The notes beneath the pieces are model-generated. The model did no database searches. It was not told where the DNA came from and worked only from the letters and a program-made list of their open reading frames with translations. The translations under genes and the position numbers were made by a program. Positions 7,180 to 7,354 of a stretch of 7,354 nucleotides of DNA are shown piece after piece. The stretch comes from CAZAXU01 sp964489245 (GTDB taxonomy: Bacteria; Bacteroidota; Bacteroidia; Flavobacteriales; Flavobacteriaceae): NCBI GenBank assembly GCA_964489245.1, contig CAZAXU010000063.1, positions 1-7,354 of the forward strand. The letters are read 5' to 3'. Every line of letters begins with the position of its first letter. Positions within the stretch are counted from its first letter, which is position 1.

Positions 7180-7202
7180 CATCCGCTAAGAGCAGTTAGC
7201 TC

Positions 7203-7220
7203 TCCCGATAGTTATCGGGA
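7203..7220. repeat. 18-bp palindrome inside each repeat unit (copy 1 of 3)
   Basis: TCCCGATA and TATCGGGA form a perfect 8-bp inverted repeat around GT. Identical copies lie at 7255-7272 and 7307-7324. From recollection, CCCGATA-NN-TATCGGG palindromes are common in flavobacterial intergenic regions; that was not checked here. In RNA it would be a stable hairpin with a very tight loop; in DNA it could be a cruciform or a protein-binding site. It does not occur elsewhere in this window as far as I could see by reading. Confidence 0.85.
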
Positions 7221-7241
7221 TGGTTCAGAGCCCAAAAAAAG

Positions 7242-7283
7242 GGGCGATTAGCTCTCCCGATAGTTATCGGGATGGTTCAGAGC
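7242..7283 (+). other. tRNA 5'-part-like segment with interrupted D-loop
   Basis: Read as a tRNA, GGGCGAT would be the acceptor 5' strand, TA positions 8-9, GCTC the D-stem 5' strand, and GGTTCAGAGC the end of the D-loop with the D-stem 3' strand GAGC. A normal tRNA has about four bases (such as AGTT) between GCTC and GGTTCAG; here 19 bases containing the palindrome take their place. The match ends after the D-stem: CC and seven A follow, and there is no anticodon arm, T-arm or acceptor 3' strand. An identical copy is at 7294-7335, and a fourth begins at 7346. The first unit lacks the acceptor part. The similarity to a GGGCGAT-type tRNA (as in some tRNA-Val genes) is judged by eye. It is not a functional tRNA gene. 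Confidence 0.6.
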
Positions 7284-7354
7284 CCAAAAAAAGGGGCGAT
7301 TAGCTCTCCCGATAGTTATCGGGATGGTTCAGAGCCCAAAAAAAGGGGCGATTA

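Larger units (their letters stand above)
7196..7354 (+). repeat. Tandem array of identical 52-bp units with tRNA 5'-end-like sequence
   Basis: Three identical 52-bp units occupy 7196-7247, 7248-7299 and 7300-7351, and the first three bases of a fourth are at 7352-7354, where the window ends. Each unit contains, in order, TTAGCTC, the palindrome TCCCGATAGTTATCGGGA, TGGTTCAGAGC, CC, seven A and GGGGCGA. The left edge is sharp: the seven bases before the first TTAGCTC are AGAGCAG instead of GGGGCGA. A period of 52 is not a multiple of three and stop codons occur, which argues against coding. There are no variable spacers, so it is not CRISPR. Perfect identity suggests recent amplification, ongoing homogenisation or an assembly effect. 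The true copy number cannot be seen. Confidence 0.95.

Noticed and set aside
7242..7283. Functional tRNA gene with an intron or insertion in the D-loop
   Set aside because: After the D-stem the sequence goes to CC-A7; there is no anticodon arm, T-arm or acceptor 3' strand (ATCGCCC) before the next unit begins.
7196..7351. Coding repeat (repetitive protein)
   Set aside because: A period of 52 shifts frame at each unit and stop codons occur within the units; no suitable start codon follows the promoter.
7196..7351. Integron attC-type cassette sites
   Set aside because: No cassette genes lie between the repeats, and the unit lacks paired RYYYAAC/GTTRRRY core sites.
7196..7354. CRISPR array
   Set aside because: The units are identical along their full 52 bp with no variable spacers, and no cas genes are visible.

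Overview
This 7.35-kb window is AT-rich and looks like a chromosome segment from a member of the Bacteroidota, most likely of flavobacterial type. Three things point there: promoter -7 elements of the TAnnTTTG form with few Shine-Dalgarno sequences, a TonB with the paired-cysteine C-terminal domain common in that phylum, and an exbB-exbD-tonB-folC cluster. The assignment is inferred from sequence features and recollection of the families, not from a database search.

Layout: a bidirectional terminator hairpin (about 22-57) follows an acyl-CoA dehydrogenase gene on the minus strand (75-1217). A 93-bp divergent intergenic region separates it from anmK (1311-2369, plus), which encodes anhydro-N-acetylmuramic acid kinase for cell-wall recycling. 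Next comes nhaD, a Na+/H+ antiporter, whose likely start is ATG 2478 rather than the upstream TTG 2454; it ends in a 15-bp terminator hairpin (3872-3909). A tight operon follows: exbB (3971-4693), exbD (4703-5095), tonB (5102-5914) and folC (5917-7131), with gaps of 9, 6 and 2 bp. ExbB, ExbD and TonB form the inner-membrane motor that powers outer-membrane TonB-dependent transport. FolC (folylpolyglutamate/dihydrofolate synthase) is probably co-transcribed, though its function is unrelated.

All the protein genes are intact and ordinary. The unusual part is the right edge. After folC, a near-perfect Bacteroidota promoter (TTTG, 19 nt, TATATTTG; 7149-7179) reads into an exact tandem array of 52-bp units (three complete identical copies, 7196-7351, and the first bases of a fourth cut by the window end). 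Each unit junction carries what looks like the 5' end of a tRNA gene (acceptor 5' strand, T8-A9 and a D-stem GCTC/GAGC), but the D-loop is expanded by an 18-bp palindrome (TCCCGATA-GT-TATCGGGA), and the tRNA stops after the D-stem, replaced by CC-A7. The period is not a multiple of three, so this is not a protein repeat; there are no unique spacers, so it is not CRISPR. It is best described as a promoter-driven, tRNA-derived, palindrome-bearing tandem repeat of unknown function, and it is the main candidate for something undescribed here.
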